From: Acidimicrobiaceae bacterium
GTDB lineage: Bacteria > Actinomycetota > Acidimicrobiia > Acidimicrobiales > UBA8190
Direction: 5' to 3'
DNA: 32,721 bases
Assembly (NCBI GenBank): GCA_003151475.1
Contig: PLXQ01000071.1
Coordinates: 6,731 to 39,451, forward strand
Every line of letters begins with the position of its first letter. Positions within the stretch are counted from its first letter, which is position 1. Positions 17,292 through 25,168 of the stretch are shown here, in pieces. The notes beneath the pieces are model-generated. The model had not been told where the DNA came from. It saw only the letters and a program-made list of their open reading frames with translations, and made no database searches. The position numbers and the translations under genes were made by a program.

Positions 17292-18038
17292 ATGCTCCAA
17301 CCCACCTGGCTGGTCGACACCCTCGCCGTCGTCATGATCGCCATCTCGACCTACTGCGTGGCCCGACTGGTGGCGGCCCGGGTCTGGGGACGCGCTCTTC
17401 ACCGTGACATCAACGTCGCCCATGTGGCCATGGGCACGGCCATGGCGGGAGCGCTCGTCGCCGGTTTCCGGACGCTTCCCGACGGAGCCTGGGACCTGGT
17501 CTTCGGAGCTCTCGTCCTCTGGTTCGGCGCCAGCGCCGCCCGGCTCGTGGTGCGACCGGCGCCGGCGGCGGTCGACACCCATCACCTTTCGCACAACCTG
17601 ACCCACATGGTCATGGCCGGGGCGATGCTCTACATGTTCATGGAGACATCTTCGTCGAGCGTCGCTGCCGCTACACCGGCAGCAGCGATGTCGCTCATGG
17701 GTGGCGCGAGAGGCTCGGCGGCCAGCCTTGGCGGCCTCACCCTTGTCCTCGTCTTCATCCTCTTCGCCTCGGCCGTCTGGCACTTCGACGGCCTCACCCG
17801 CTACACCACGGCCCGACGCCAACTGGCGCCCGTGGCTTCGTCGGTGCCCGCCCACGGCACCGGGGCCCTTATGGCCACGGCGGTCGCTGCCCCTGCCGGC
17901 GCCACCACGGCGCAGGACGTCACCATGACCGACGCCGCCCAGGCCGAGCAGGCGCACTGGCTCGCCCCTCGCCTCGAGATGGGCTGCCACATCGCCATGT
18001 GCATCACGATGGGCTACATGCTCGTCCTGCTGCTCTAA
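17292..18038 (+). CDS. DUF5134 family membrane protein
   Basis: Integral membrane protein of 248 residues matching the actinobacterial DUF5134 pattern. His/Met motifs recur inside or beside membrane segments: DINVAHVAMGTAMAG near residue 40, DTHHLSHNLTHMVMAGAMLYMFM near 96, and a final EMGCHIAMCITMGYMLVLL. These His and Met pairs are suited to copper or heme handling, but the family has no proven function. A low-complexity Ala/Thr-rich loop (about 177-215) separates the last two helices. It starts 3 nt after the previous membrane protein and ends 22 bp from the convergent copper ATPase gene. It is probably involved in copper handling at the membrane (inference from context and motifs). Confidence 0.85.
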   Translation: MLQPTWLVDTLAVVMIAISTYCVARLVAARVWGRALHRDINVAHVAMGTAMAGALVAGFRTLPDGAWDLVFGALVLWFGASAARLVVRPAPAAVDTHHLSHNLTHMVMAGAMLYMFMETSSSSVAAATPAAAMSLMGGARGSAASLGGLTLVLVFILFASAVWHFDGLTRYTTARRQLAPVASSVPAHGTGALMATAVAAPAGATTAQDVTMTDAAQAEQAHWLAPRLEMGCHIAMCITMGYMLVLLL

Positions 18039-18060
18039 CGGCGTTGCTTGTTTACCTGCG

Positions 18061-20739
18061 CTACTTGACCTGCCGGGTCACGCTGAACGGCACCGGATGG
18101 CCGTTGATCGTCGCCACCACGGAGAACACCCACGTCCCGGGGGTGAGCGTCGGGTAGGTCACAAAGTGACCGGCACTCAGCCGCAGCTGCCGCAGCGGTT
18201 GCGGGATGCCCCCGTCGAATGACGACGTCACCTTCAGCGAACTCGATGCCTCTTGCCCGGCGCTCAGCCCGTCGAGGATCACGTGGAACTGGCTCACCCC
18301 CGGCTGGTCCGGGTTCAGATAGACCTCGGCACTGGCCCCACCGGTCAGTGCCACCTGTGAGATGTCGGGGATGTCGGGCAGCAGTGACTGACCCCGGGCG
18401 GGCGAGATCACCTGGCCGATCACCGTGATCCCGGCGAACAGAACCACGGGAAGGGCGACCCAGGCGGCAAATCCCCGCCCCCCGCGCATCACCCGTGGCG
18501 GTTGCACCTGCTCGAGCCCACCGCGTCCGAGCCGCATCAGACGCAGGCTGTTCAACACCACGATCACACTGGACAGGCCCATGGCGGCGGCGGCGATCAG
18601 CGGGTCGAGCAGGCCGAAGGCGGCCAGCGGCAGCGCCGACAGGTTGTAACCCATGGCCCAGCCGAAGTTCTGCGTGATCACGGCCAGCGTGGAGCGGGCC
18701 ACCCCGATGGCGGCGGGCACACCGTGCAGATTGTCCCCGAGGAGAGCGATGTCACTGTTGGCCAGCGCCGCCTCGGTCCCACTGCCGATGGCGCACCCGA
18801 CGTCGGCGGTGGCGAGCGCCGGCGCGTCGTTGATCCCGTCGCCCACCATCAGCACCTTGGCCCCGCCGGCCTGCAGGGCCCGCAAAGCGTCGACCTTGCC
18901 CTGCGGGTCGAGTGCACTGCGCTCGCTGTCCACTCCCACCGTGGCGGCCACCGTGGCCACCGCCGGCTCGCTGTCACCGCTCAGAATGCTCGTCCGCAGG
19001 CCGAGCGCACGCAGCCGGGCCACGGCGGCCCGCCCCTCGGACCGCACCGGCGTGGTCACCGCAATGGCCCCCATCACCGACCCGTCGCGCTCGACCACCA
19101 CCACCGTCTCGCCCCGCTCCTCGCAGGCCGTCACGGCGCCGCTCAACTCGGCCGGTAGTGCGGTCTCGCCCAGACGGACGACCCGGACCCACCGGCCCCC
19201 CACCCGCCCGGCCACGCCGATTCCGGGCAGGATCACGGCGTCCTCGGCCCGCTCCCGCACCTCGGCGGCGGCCCGGACCGCCGTGCCGATGGGGTGGTCG
19301 CTCTCCGCCTCCACCGCGGCGGCCAGTGCCATCACCTCATCGGCGGTCGATCCGGCGCCCGCCATCACCTCGGTCACCCGGGCGAACCTCTCGGTCAGGG
19401 TCCCCGTCTTGTCGAACACCACGGTGTCGACTTTGGCCAAACCCTCGAGGCCCTCGCCGCTTCGGATCAGGATCCCGAGCGCGGAAGCCCGACCGCACCC
19501 CACCATCATGGCCACCGGGGTGGCCAACCCCATGGCGCAGGGGCAGGCCACCAACAAAAGAGCCACGGCGCTCAGCACGGCCTTCCCCAGGTCCCCGGCG
19601 GCCAGCCACCAGGCGAGGAACGTCACCACCGAGGCCAGCAGGATCACGGGCACGAAGACCCCGCTCACCCGGTCGGCGATCCGCTGCAGGGGCGCCTTGT
19701 CGCGCTGCGCCTCCTCCACCAACCTCTGCAGCCGGGTCAGCACGGACTCGGCCGCCACCGTGGAGACGCGCACCACCAACACGCCGCCGCCGTTCAGAGT
19801 TCCCCCCGTCACCTCGCTCCCGGGACCGTGTTCCACCGGCATGGGCTCGCCCGTCAGCATGGACTCGTCCACGGCCGACCATCCGCTCTCGACCACCCCG
19901 TCGAGCGGAACCGTCTCACCCGACCGGACCCGGATCAGCGCCCCCACGGGGATGCTCTCGGGCGGGACGAGCTCACCGTGGTCGTCGTCGGCACCGGACA
20001 CCACCCGGGCCGTGGGGGGCCGCAGACCGAGCAGCGAGTGCATGGCCCGAGCCGCACGCTGGCGCGCCCGCGCCTCGACGGCCCGGCCCGTCACCAAGAT
20101 GGCCACGATCAACGGCGCCATCACCCCGTGCAGCCGGGCGGCGAAGGCACCGTTCCCGCCGAGGTGAAGGTGCCGGCCTCCGAGGGCGATGGCCTCCACC
20201 GCGCTCACAGCCAGCGCCGCCAGCGTCCCCAGCGCGATCAGCGTGTCCATGTTCGTCGCCCCGTGGCGCAACAACCGCGCCGCCGTCCGCAGGAACGGCC
20301 ATCCGCCGGCGATCTCCACGGCCACGGCCAGGATCAGCACCGTCCATCCGTCGAGAGCGTTGGCCGGGGCCACCACGGCGATCAGGAACGCCACCAGCGC
20401 CAGCGGCCACGAGATCACGGCCCGCAGCCCCCAGTGGTCGGACCGCTCCCCGATAGTTCCGCTTTCGTTCTCGTCCACGGCCAGCGCCGAGTACCCGGCG
20501 CCGTCGACGGCACCGACCAGTTCCTCGACCCCCACCGCGGCGGGGTCGTAGGCCACGAAGGCCCGCGTCGTGGCCAGGTTCACCGACGCGCTGACCACCC
20601 CGACCTGATGGGCCAGAGCTCCCTCGATCCGGGTGGCGCAGGCGCTGCAGTGCATCCCCCCGAGCGAAAGCTCGGCCGTGGCCAGTGGACGTTCCTCGCT
20701 GGCCGCCTCGGGCCACGGACTCGAAGGCACGGTGAGCAT
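18061..20739 (-). CDS. copA: Cu+-exporting P1B-type ATPase with C-terminal extracellular YtkA/FixH-like domain
   Basis: Copper-translocating P-type ATPase, 892 residues. In order: a cytosolic HMA domain with C31/C34 ([13 protein letters not shown]), TM1-6 with the TM6 metal site C399-P-C401, phosphorylated D443 (DKTGTLT), the [19 protein letters not shown]-like motif, the [20 protein letters not shown] hinge, and TM7-8 with YN and M720-G-L-S-S. CPC plus YN plus MxxSS is the Cu+ (P1B-1) signature. Unusually, the chain continues about 155 residues past TM8. An extra hydrophobic helix (about 750-772) is followed by a beta-rich domain ([16 protein letters not shown], then [19 protein letters not shown]) like the YtkA/FixH-type domain at the end of some CopD/YcnJ proteins. 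ATG 20739 has GAGGG 5 nt upstream. An in-frame start 81 nt earlier is less likely. Confidence 0.93.
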   Translation of the reverse strand: MLTVPSSPWPEAASEERPLATAELSLGGMHCSACATRIEGALAHQVGVVSASVNLATTRAFVAYDPAAVGVEELVGAVDGAGYSALAVDENESGTIGERSDHWGLRAVISWPLALVAFLIAVVAPANALDGWTVLILAVAVEIAGGWPFLRTAARLLRHGATNMDTLIALGTLAALAVSAVEAIALGGRHLHLGGNGAFAARLHGVMAPLIVAILVTGRAVEARARQRAARAMHSLLGLRPPTARVVSGADDDHGELVPPESIPVGALIRVRSGETVPLDGVVESGWSAVDESMLTGEPMPVEHGPGSEVTGGTLNGGGVLVVRVSTVAAESVLTRLQRLVEEAQRDKAPLQRIADRVSGVFVPVILLASVVTFLAWWLAAGDLGKAVLSAVALLLVACPCAMGLATPVAMMVGCGRASALGILIRSGEGLEGLAKVDTVVFDKTGTLTERFARVTEVMAGAGSTADEVMALAAAVEAESDHPIGTAVRAAAEVRERAEDAVILPGIGVAGRVGGRWVRVVRLGETALPAELSGAVTACEERGETVVVVERDGSVMGAIAVTTPVRSEGRAAVARLRALGLRTSILSGDSEPAVATVAATVGVDSERSALDPQGKVDALRALQAGGAKVLMVGDGINDAPALATADVGCAIGSGTEAALANSDIALLGDNLHGVPAAIGVARSTLAVITQNFGWAMGYNLSALPLAAFGLLDPLIAAAAMGLSSVIVVLNSLRLMRLGRGGLEQVQPPRVMRGGRGFAAWVALPVVLFAGITVIGQVISPARGQSLLPDIPDISQVALTGGASAEVYLNPDQPGVSQFHVILDGLSAGQEASSSLKVTSSFDGGIPQPLRQLRLSAGHFVTYPTLTPGTWVFSVVATINGHPVPFSVTRQVK

Positions 20740-20870
20740 GGCCCTCACATGGTAGTGGCCGCCCTGCCCCTCCTGACCAGCGGGAACAGACCCGGCGCGG
20801 CGCCGCCGCAGAGCCGACAACCGCCCGCCCGAGGGGCCGGGGCCGCGGCGCCAGCGCAGGGTCGCGTCGG

Positions 20871-20876
20871 TAAACT
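20871..20876 (+). promoter_or_regulatory. Candidate -10 element of the DoxX-Rieske gene
   Basis: TAAACT fits the TAnnnT -10 pattern. Transcription starting about 7 nt downstream would leave out the possible GTG start at 20880 and so supports ATG 20940, which has AGGAG at 20931-20935. No copper-repressor operator is obvious in the 200-bp gap 20740-20939. Confidence 0.45.
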
Positions 20877-20939
20877 GCCGTGGCTCGGACCGACCTCCGG
20901 GTCCGCAACCGGAACCGACCGACGCCCTCCAGGAGCCAG

Positions 20940-22040
20940 ATGCCAGTCAACAAGCGCTTTGCGGGAGCGCCCATGTCGTCGGCCTCGGCCGGCTGGGCCC
21001 TGCTCCCGCTGCGGGCGTTCCTCGGCTTCACCTTCACCTTCGCCGGTCTCCAGAAGCTGGCCAATCCGGGCTTCTTCGACGCCAACAACCCGACCTCCAT
21101 CCAGCAGCAATTGAAGCAAGCGACCCACAACAGCCCCATCCATGCGCTCATGGGCCCCCTCGGTCACATAGCGGTCGCCGTCGGCGTCGTCATGGCCCTG
21201 GCCGAGCTCGCCGTCGGCCTCGGCACCCTCCTCGGTCTCTGGACCCGCGCCGCCGCCGCCGGCGGCATGTTCTTGTCCCTCGGACTCTTCCTCACCGTCA
21301 GCTTCCACTCGAGGCCCTACTACACGGGCTCCGACATCGTCTTCTTCTTCGCCTGGTTGCCCCTGCTGGTGGCGGGGGCAGGCGGAGTGTTCTCCCTCGA
21401 CGCTCTCATTGCCTCCCGGGCCGGTTCCCTGGCGCAGGCGCCGGCCCACGCGCCCCCGGCGAAGGCGCCGAATACGGCCGGGCGTCGAGAGATCGACCGC
21501 CGCACCTTCGCCCGCAAGGGCGCCGCCTTCGGAACGGCGGGAGCCCTGGGCGTCGCTCTGGCCGGCCTGGCCGCCGCCCTCGGTCGCCTCGTCGGCCACT
21601 ATGCGGATTTCCCGAACGCCTCCGACCCGCTGGCTCTCTCGTCGGGGACCACCTCTCCCACCACATCGTCCTCTTCCACCACAACGTCGGCGGGTTCGTC
21701 GCCGCCCACCACGGCGCCGCGCAAAAAGCCGCCGGGCAAGAGCGTGGGACCGGCCAGCGCCGTGACCGTCGGGGGAGCGGCGACCTTCAACGACCCGAAG
21801 ACCGGCGATCCCGCCGTGGTCGTCCAGCCCGCAGCCGGCACCTTCGTGGCCTTCGACGCCGTCTGCCCCCACGAGGGCTGCACCGTCGCCTACAACACCA
21901 ACGCCAAGCTCTTCATCTGCCCCTGCCACGGATCGCGGTTCAACGGCGAGACCGGCGGCCTGCTCAACGGCCCCGCCCCCCACGGCCTGACCAAGATCGC
22001 CATTGCCGAAGGACCCGACGGCGACCTCTACGCCGTCTAG
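20940..22040 (+). CDS. DoxX-like membrane domain fused to a Rieske [2Fe-2S] domain
   Basis: Fusion protein of 366 residues. The N-terminal part (about 10-150) is a four-helix DoxX/DoxD-like domain ([20 protein letters not shown], with [15 protein letters not shown]). Next comes [17 protein letters not shown] (near 181), which has the twin-arginine pattern, followed by a hydrophobic helix. A Ser/Thr/Pro linker follows, and then a Rieske domain at about 275-366. Cluster ligands are C309-P-H311 and C327-P-C-H330, the standard CxH...CxxH set with 15 residues between. The layout places the iron-sulfur cluster outside the membrane, where it could pass electrons between quinone and a secreted acceptor. 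DoxD/DoxX proteins include thiosulfate:quinone oxidoreductase subunits. ATG 20940 has AGGAG 4 nt upstream. Divergent from copA. Confidence 0.9.
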   Translation: MPVNKRFAGAPMSSASAGWALLPLRAFLGFTFTFAGLQKLANPGFFDANNPTSIQQQLKQATHNSPIHALMGPLGHIAVAVGVVMALAELAVGLGTLLGLWTRAAAAGGMFLSLGLFLTVSFHSRPYYTGSDIVFFFAWLPLLVAGAGGVFSLDALIASRAGSLAQAPAHAPPAKAPNTAGRREIDRRTFARKGAAFGTAGALGVALAGLAAALGRLVGHYADFPNASDPLALSSGTTSPTTSSSSTTTSAGSSPPTTAPRKKPPGKSVGPASAVTVGGAATFNDPKTGDPAVVVQPAAGTFVAFDAVCPHEGCTVAYNTNAKLFICPCHGSRFNGETGGLLNGPAPHGLTKIAIAEGPDGDLYAV

Positions 22041-22068
22041 AAAACCAGGCCTCCCGAAGCCCAGCTTG

Positions 22069-22074
22069 TAGCCT
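22069..22074 (+). promoter_or_regulatory. Candidate -10 element for the leader ORF and csrA
   Basis: TAGCCT fits the TAnnnT -10 pattern and would start transcription near 22081, about 19 nt before the leader ORF start at 22100 and just before its ribosome-binding site. Confidence 0.4.
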
Positions 22075-22099
22075 GGAACCGACATCCAGGGAGGACGAA

Positions 22100-22174
22100 A
22101 TGCCCCACCTCAAGGACGAGACGGCTTCTCATCGCACCGATGAGGCCGACCACGGGGACGACACGGCGTGTTAG
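22100..22174 (+). CDS. 24-codon leader ORF overlapping csrA
   Basis: A 24-residue open frame starts at ATG 22100 behind the strong site AGGGAGGA and ends in TAG at 22172-22174, overlapping the csrA GTG start by 7 nt. The peptide begins MPHLKDETASHRTDE and is polar, rich in Asp and His, ending in Cys. csrA itself has only a distant GGGG (spacing about 10 nt), so its translation is probably coupled to this frame. The ribosome-binding segment contains two GGA cores, AGGGA and GAGGA, that match the AnGGA recognition core of CsrA, so CsrA could repress its own operon there (inference). Confidence 0.55.
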   Translation: MPHLKDETASHRTDEADHGDDTAC

Positions 22175-22452
22175 TTCTCGGCCGCGGCGTCGGCGAGGGC
22201 GTGATGATCGGCGACGACATCAAGGTCACGGTGGTGGTCGTCTCCGGTGACAAGGTGCGCATCGGCATCGACGCCCCGCCCGAGATCGAGGTGCATCGCG
22301 AGGAGGTCTATCTCGAGAGGCAGGCCAATCTCCGGGCCGCCTCGACTGGCACCGTCTCCCCGGCGGACAAGACCCTCGTGCCCCATGATCATGAACCGGC
22401 AGCATCGGACGCCCCGGCCGACGGCGGTGCGATTCAGCCCGAGCGGCCCTGA
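22168..22452 (+). CDS. csrA: Carbon storage regulator CsrA (RsmA)
   Basis: Small RNA-binding translational regulator, 94 residues against the usual 60-75. The CsrA fold is plain: LVLGRGVGEGVMIGDDIKVTV (written here in part) leads into KVRIGIDAPPEIEVHREEVY. RNA-contact residues L4, R6 and R44 are kept. Positions 5 and 7, often Thr and Arg in other CsrA proteins, are both Gly. The last 40 residues form an unstructured acidic/Pro-rich tail not needed for the fold. It starts at GTG 22168 inside the end of a 24-codon leader frame. In Gram-positives csrA normally sits beside fliW and flagellin genes; neither is present in this window, so its targets are unknown. Confidence 0.92.
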   Translation: MLVLGRGVGEGVMIGDDIKVTVVVVSGDKVRIGIDAPPEIEVHREEVYLERQANLRAASTGTVSPADKTLVPHDHEPAASDAPADGGAIQPERP

Positions 22453-22581
22453 GCGGCTCGCCCCGCCCGGTCGTTCCCCGGCCCGATGCGAGCACGTTCC
22501 CAACACTCTCCGCCACTCTCTGAGAGAAATTCGCACCCCATCCACGGAAACAGGGGACTGGCTCAATAATGTTGGGCCCCA

Positions 22582-22986
22582 GTGGATCTGAATATCACGG
22601 TGAGCAACGCCTCAGGAGCGGCGGTGGTCTGCGTCGTGGGAAACCTGGCGGCCGAGGCCGCTCCGGCCTTCGGCAAGGCTCTGGACCACCTGTCGAGCGG
22701 CGCCCGGCCCGTCGTGGTGGACCTCGAAGGAGCCACCGGCATGGACAAGCTCGGGCTCAGCGTCCTGGTCCAGGCCTTCCGCCGCCTGCGCGATCACAAT
22801 TGCGCCCTCATCGTCGTCGCCCCCCCACCGGCGCTTCGCAAGGTCATCGACGACAGCGGTGTGGAGGATTTCATGCCTATCTGCCGCACCTTGGAAGAAG
22901 CGGCTGCTCTTATCACCGTCCTCAATCGTCGTGTCCCCAAGGGACGCGACTCCTTGCCCCGACCGTCGGGACCCGAGCTCAGCTGA
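22582..22986 (+). CDS. STAS-domain protein (anti-sigma factor antagonist-like), phospho-site lost
   Basis: 134-residue STAS-fold protein like SpoIIAA/RsbV anti-anti-sigma factors, which bind anti-sigma kinases to free sigma-F/sigma-B. Fold landmarks are GNLAAEAAPAFGKAL, VVVDLEGATGMDKLG (near residue 55) and LSVLVQAFRRLRDH. In the family the loop reads DSSG, where the first Ser is phosphorylated by the anti-sigma kinase; here it reads DKLG, so the usual switch residue is Lys. It would be permanently unphosphorylated or have another role. GTG 22582 is the only start near the fold, because a stop codon (22564-22566) closes the frame upstream. The ribosome-binding site is weak, and TAATGT (22564-22569) could be a -10 box giving a very short leader. 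Confidence 0.85.
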   Translation: MDLNITVSNASGAAVVCVVGNLAAEAAPAFGKALDHLSSGARPVVVDLEGATGMDKLGLSVLVQAFRRLRDHNCALIVVAPPPALRKVIDDSGVEDFMPICRTLEEAAALITVLNRRVPKGRDSLPRPSGPELS

Positions 22987-23034
22987 GAATCCGAGCCTCG
23001 CCGCCCGACCCTGCGGCTGTGAACCGAACGCCTC

Positions 23035-23073
23035 CACCACTTCACTGGCGCCATGGCTCACAATGAGGTGGTG
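23035..23073 (+). terminator. Possible hairpin after the STAS gene
   Basis: CACCACTTCA (23035-23044) can pair with TGAGGTGGTG (23064-23073) over 10 bp with a single G-U wobble. The 19-base loop itself contains the palindrome GCCATGGC. It lies 48 bp after the STAS stop. There is no T-run, so terminator function is unproven. Confidence 0.35.
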
Positions 23074-23103
23074 AGAGAAAGCGGCCGCTCCGGAGGCCAC
23101 CCG

Positions 23104-23523
23104 ATGAGGATCGTCGTTGCCCTGGCCCTCACGGGCTTCGCCCTTGTCGCCACCCGCCGCCGTATACGCCTGCGTTCCATTCCTCTCTATAGGCATGTCT
23201 CTACGCCTGCCGCGTCGGCCGCGCCCGCCACCTCATCAGAGGCACCACCGGCCGAGACGTCGGACGAGACGAAGGTCGCCACCACGGCGCCGGTCAGCGC
23301 CGATACGGCGCCCGATCCGCCGGCCACCGACGCAGTCATCCTCCCGGGCCCGGTTCGACGTTCCGGTGGAGGTCCCAGTGAACAAGCCGTGGCCTTCGAC
23401 CTCGTGATGGCGCGGGTGAGCACCCTTATCGATGCGGCATCGCGGTCCACGGCACGGACGGGTCCGGCAGAGGTTCAGATGCCCTCGCCCGTCGATCACA
23501 GCCGGGCGTACGTCACAGCCTGA
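23104..23523 (+). CDS. Hypothetical membrane-anchored protein
   Basis: 139-residue protein I do not recognise. The N-terminus has one hydrophobic segment (RIVVALALTGFALVA) followed at once by a basic cluster (TRRRIRLRS), which suggests a signal anchor with the remainder possibly cytosolic by the positive-inside rule. The middle (about 35-90) is low-complexity Ala/Pro/Thr/Ser/Glu. A short helix-like segment follows (AFDLVMARVSTLIDAASR). ATG 23104 has GGAGG 7 nt upstream. An earlier in-frame ATG at 23053 lacks such a site and lies within a potential hairpin. Function unknown. Confidence 0.65.
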   Translation: MRIVVALALTGFALVATRRRIRLRSIPLYRHVSTPAASAAPATSSEAPPAETSDETKVATTAPVSADTAPDPPATDAVILPGPVRRSGGGPSEQAVAFDLVMARVSTLIDAASRSTARTGPAEVQMPSPVDHSRAYVTA

Positions 23524-23651
23524 GGAGATCGTGAGACCGGTGACCCGGAGATTGCGCCGGTACCGATAGGGAACACGTGGCCTCGGTGAGGTTTCGGTCG
23601 GTCCGTTTCGCCAATGGCGATTCTCATTTCGGCCCCTTTCATCGTCCCCAC

Positions 23652-23677
23652 GTTTGTGCATCCGTTGTGCCGGGTAT
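23652..23677 (+). promoter_or_regulatory. SigF/sigma-B-type promoter
   Basis: GTTT (23652-23655), 16 bp, then GGGTAT (23672-23677). This matches the promoter pattern of the general stress/sporulation-type sigma factors (mycobacterial SigF: GTTT-N15-17-GGGTAT). Transcription would begin near 23684, about 47 nt before the secreted protein gene at 23731. Confidence 0.65.
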
Positions 23678-23730
23678 CTACAGGCCAAACAAAACGTCGG
23701 GGCGGGGGAAATCGTCGGAAGGGATGATTC

Positions 23731-24216
23731 ATGTCCACGCTTCGCCTACGGGCCGTGCCTGTGTTGTTGGCCGTGATCGTCGTCCTCGTCGGGGCATTAT
23801 TGGGCCTGTCGATAAAGGCGTTCGCCTTCTCAGCAACCCCTCCGAGTTTCACCTCCATCCCCAGTGTCACCGGAGCACGTTTCGTCATCCCGAAGAAGAG
23901 CGACGCCACCTGGACGCTCCGGGTGTGGTCGCACGGACAGCTTCTGGGAAAGGAGTCCGGCACCTCAGGCACCCTCTCGGTCGCGCTTCCGGCACCGCAG
24001 ATCTGTGGCATCCAAGCCGACGTCCAGACCACCTCATCGAACGGGAAGTCCCGCTATTACTCGGGACATCGCACGCACGAGGCCTGTTGCCCGACCGTGA
24101 CGCCTTCGAGTGCGGTCACCGCCGTCGTCGCCACCCCTACCACGGCGGTGACGAAGAGGGTCTCGACGCGGAGGATCAGTCGACCTTTCCGATCTGGCGC
24201 AGCCAGGCGGAGGTGA
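23731..24216 (+). CDS. Hypothetical exported protein
   Basis: 161-residue protein with an N-terminal signal sequence or anchor (AVPVLLAVIVVLVGALLGLS) ending near AFAFSATPP. A probable beta-sandwich region follows (ATWTLRVWSHGQLLG, TLSVALPAPQICGIQADVQ), with Cys residues in PQICGI and EACCPTV. The C-terminus is Thr/Arg-rich and low-complexity. ATG 23731 has GGAAGGGA 6 nt upstream. The last 41 bp overlap the 3' end of the convergent epimerase gene, so the Arg-rich tail may be accidental read-through of antisense sequence. A SigF/sigma-B-type promoter upstream suggests stress or stationary-phase expression. No known family recognised. Confidence 0.7.
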   Translation: MSTLRLRAVPVLLAVIVVLVGALLGLSIKAFAFSATPPSFTSIPSVTGARFVIPKKSDATWTLRVWSHGQLLGKESGTSGTLSVALPAPQICGIQADVQTTSSNGKSRYYSGHRTHEACCPTVTPSSAVTAVVATPTTAVTKRVSTRRISRPFRSGAARRR

Positions 24217-25168
24217 GTCGGAGACCGTCGTCGAGGCTGATGGGGTCGTAGCCGAGCCGCTTGTAGGTCTTGGACTCGGTCAGGTCGCGTCGGGGGGTGC
24301 GCACCGAGGCCAACTTGTTGGCGATGGCCACCAAGGTCGGTCCGAATACCCGGGCCAACTCGGGGTCGTCCGACGGCGGAACATCCACCACCCGGTGGTC
24401 GAGGCCGGCCAAGGCGCAGATGCGATTGCACGCCTCGGCCGTGCTGACCACGTCCTCGGGGCGCCCGTCGAGCATGTAGCGCTCACCTGACACGCCGCGA
24501 TCAAGGGCCAGGATGCAGCCGCGGGCGATGTCATCGGCGAAGACCCAGCTCACCGGAAAGGTCAGGTAGCGCTCGATGCGCTGCCGCAGAGCCGACAGAA
24601 GGACGCGGTTGAAGCTGGTCCGGCCCAGGGCGTTGCTGGCCACCGGGGAGGGCCCGAAGATGGCGCCCGGGTGGGTGGTGACCACGTCCTGACCGGCCGC
24701 GGCCCGGGCCATGGCGTCTTGGAATGCCGCCATCTTGGTGAGCGTGTACGGATCCGAGCTCGGCTCCTTCATGACCGGGGCGTCCTCGCGATCGAGCCCC
24801 CCGGCGGTGTCGAAGAAGGTTCCCGTGCTGACGGCGACGACACGGCGCATGCCGAGGGCTTCTCCGGCGTCGAGAACGTGCTTGGTGCCCTGGACGTTCA
24901 CCGCCTCGAAGTCGGGGAGGTTCTGGCTCGCCCCGCCGAGGAGCGCGGCACAGTGGATGGCCGACGCAGCACCGGTTGCGGCCCGGCGGACATCGTCGGC
25001 ATCGGTGACATCACCGGCGATGACCTCGACCCCGAGCGCCGCCAGAGGAGCCGTATCGGCGCCGTCGCGGGCAAGCGCACGCACGCTGTCGCCCCGCTCG
25101 ATCAGGAGCTTGCAGATGTTGGCGCCGGCGAGACCGGTGGCGCCGGTGACGAAGACCGTCTCGCTCAT
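24176..25168 (-). CDS. NAD(P)-dependent epimerase/dehydratase (extended SDR)
   Basis: 330-residue extended short-chain dehydrogenase with a Rossmann fold, closest in style to dihydroflavonol-4-reductase/3-beta-HSD-like proteins. Visible are the cofactor motif FVTGATGLAGANICKLL at the N-terminus, GDVTDADD, HCAALLGG, the catalytic YTLTK (DPYTLTKMAAF) and the substrate-side HPGAIFGPSP. The start ATG 25168 lies in the first of two 14-bp direct repeats spanning the junction with the upstream AhpD-like gene, which ends 10 nt away. The two form an operon. The substrate is unknown; steroid, sugar or aryl alcohol derivatives are possible. Confidence 0.9.
   Translation of the reverse strand: MSETVFVTGATGLAGANICKLLIERGDSVRALARDGADTAPLAALGVEVIAGDVTDADDVRRAATGAASAIHCAALLGGASQNLPDFEAVNVQGTKHVLDAGEALGMRRVVAVSTGTFFDTAGGLDREDAPVMKEPSSDPYTLTKMAAFQDAMARAAAGQDVVTTHPGAIFGPSPVASNALGRTSFNRVLLSALRQRIERYLTFPVSWVFADDIARGCILALDRGVSGERYMLDGRPEDVVSTAEACNRICALAGLDHRVVDVPPSDDPELARVFGPTLVAIANKLASVRTPRRDLTESKTYKRLGYDPISLDDGLRLTSAWLRQIGKVD

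Noticed and set aside
18912..20456. Very long plus-strand frames opposite copA
   Set aside because: The translations are Pro/Arg/Ser-rich with no recognisable fold, while the minus strand encodes all P-type ATPase motifs.
23524..23730. Possible riboswitch (GGCCAAACAAAACGTC resembles parts of c-di-GMP aptamers)
   Set aside because: The paired stems and the second conserved A-rich segment are not present, and the SigF-type promoter would start transcription inside the stretch.
23577..24251. 224-codon plus-strand frame overlapping the exported protein gene in another frame
   Set aside because: The alternative frame at 23731 has a signal peptide and a strong ribosome-binding site. The longer frame is His/Arg-rich without structure.
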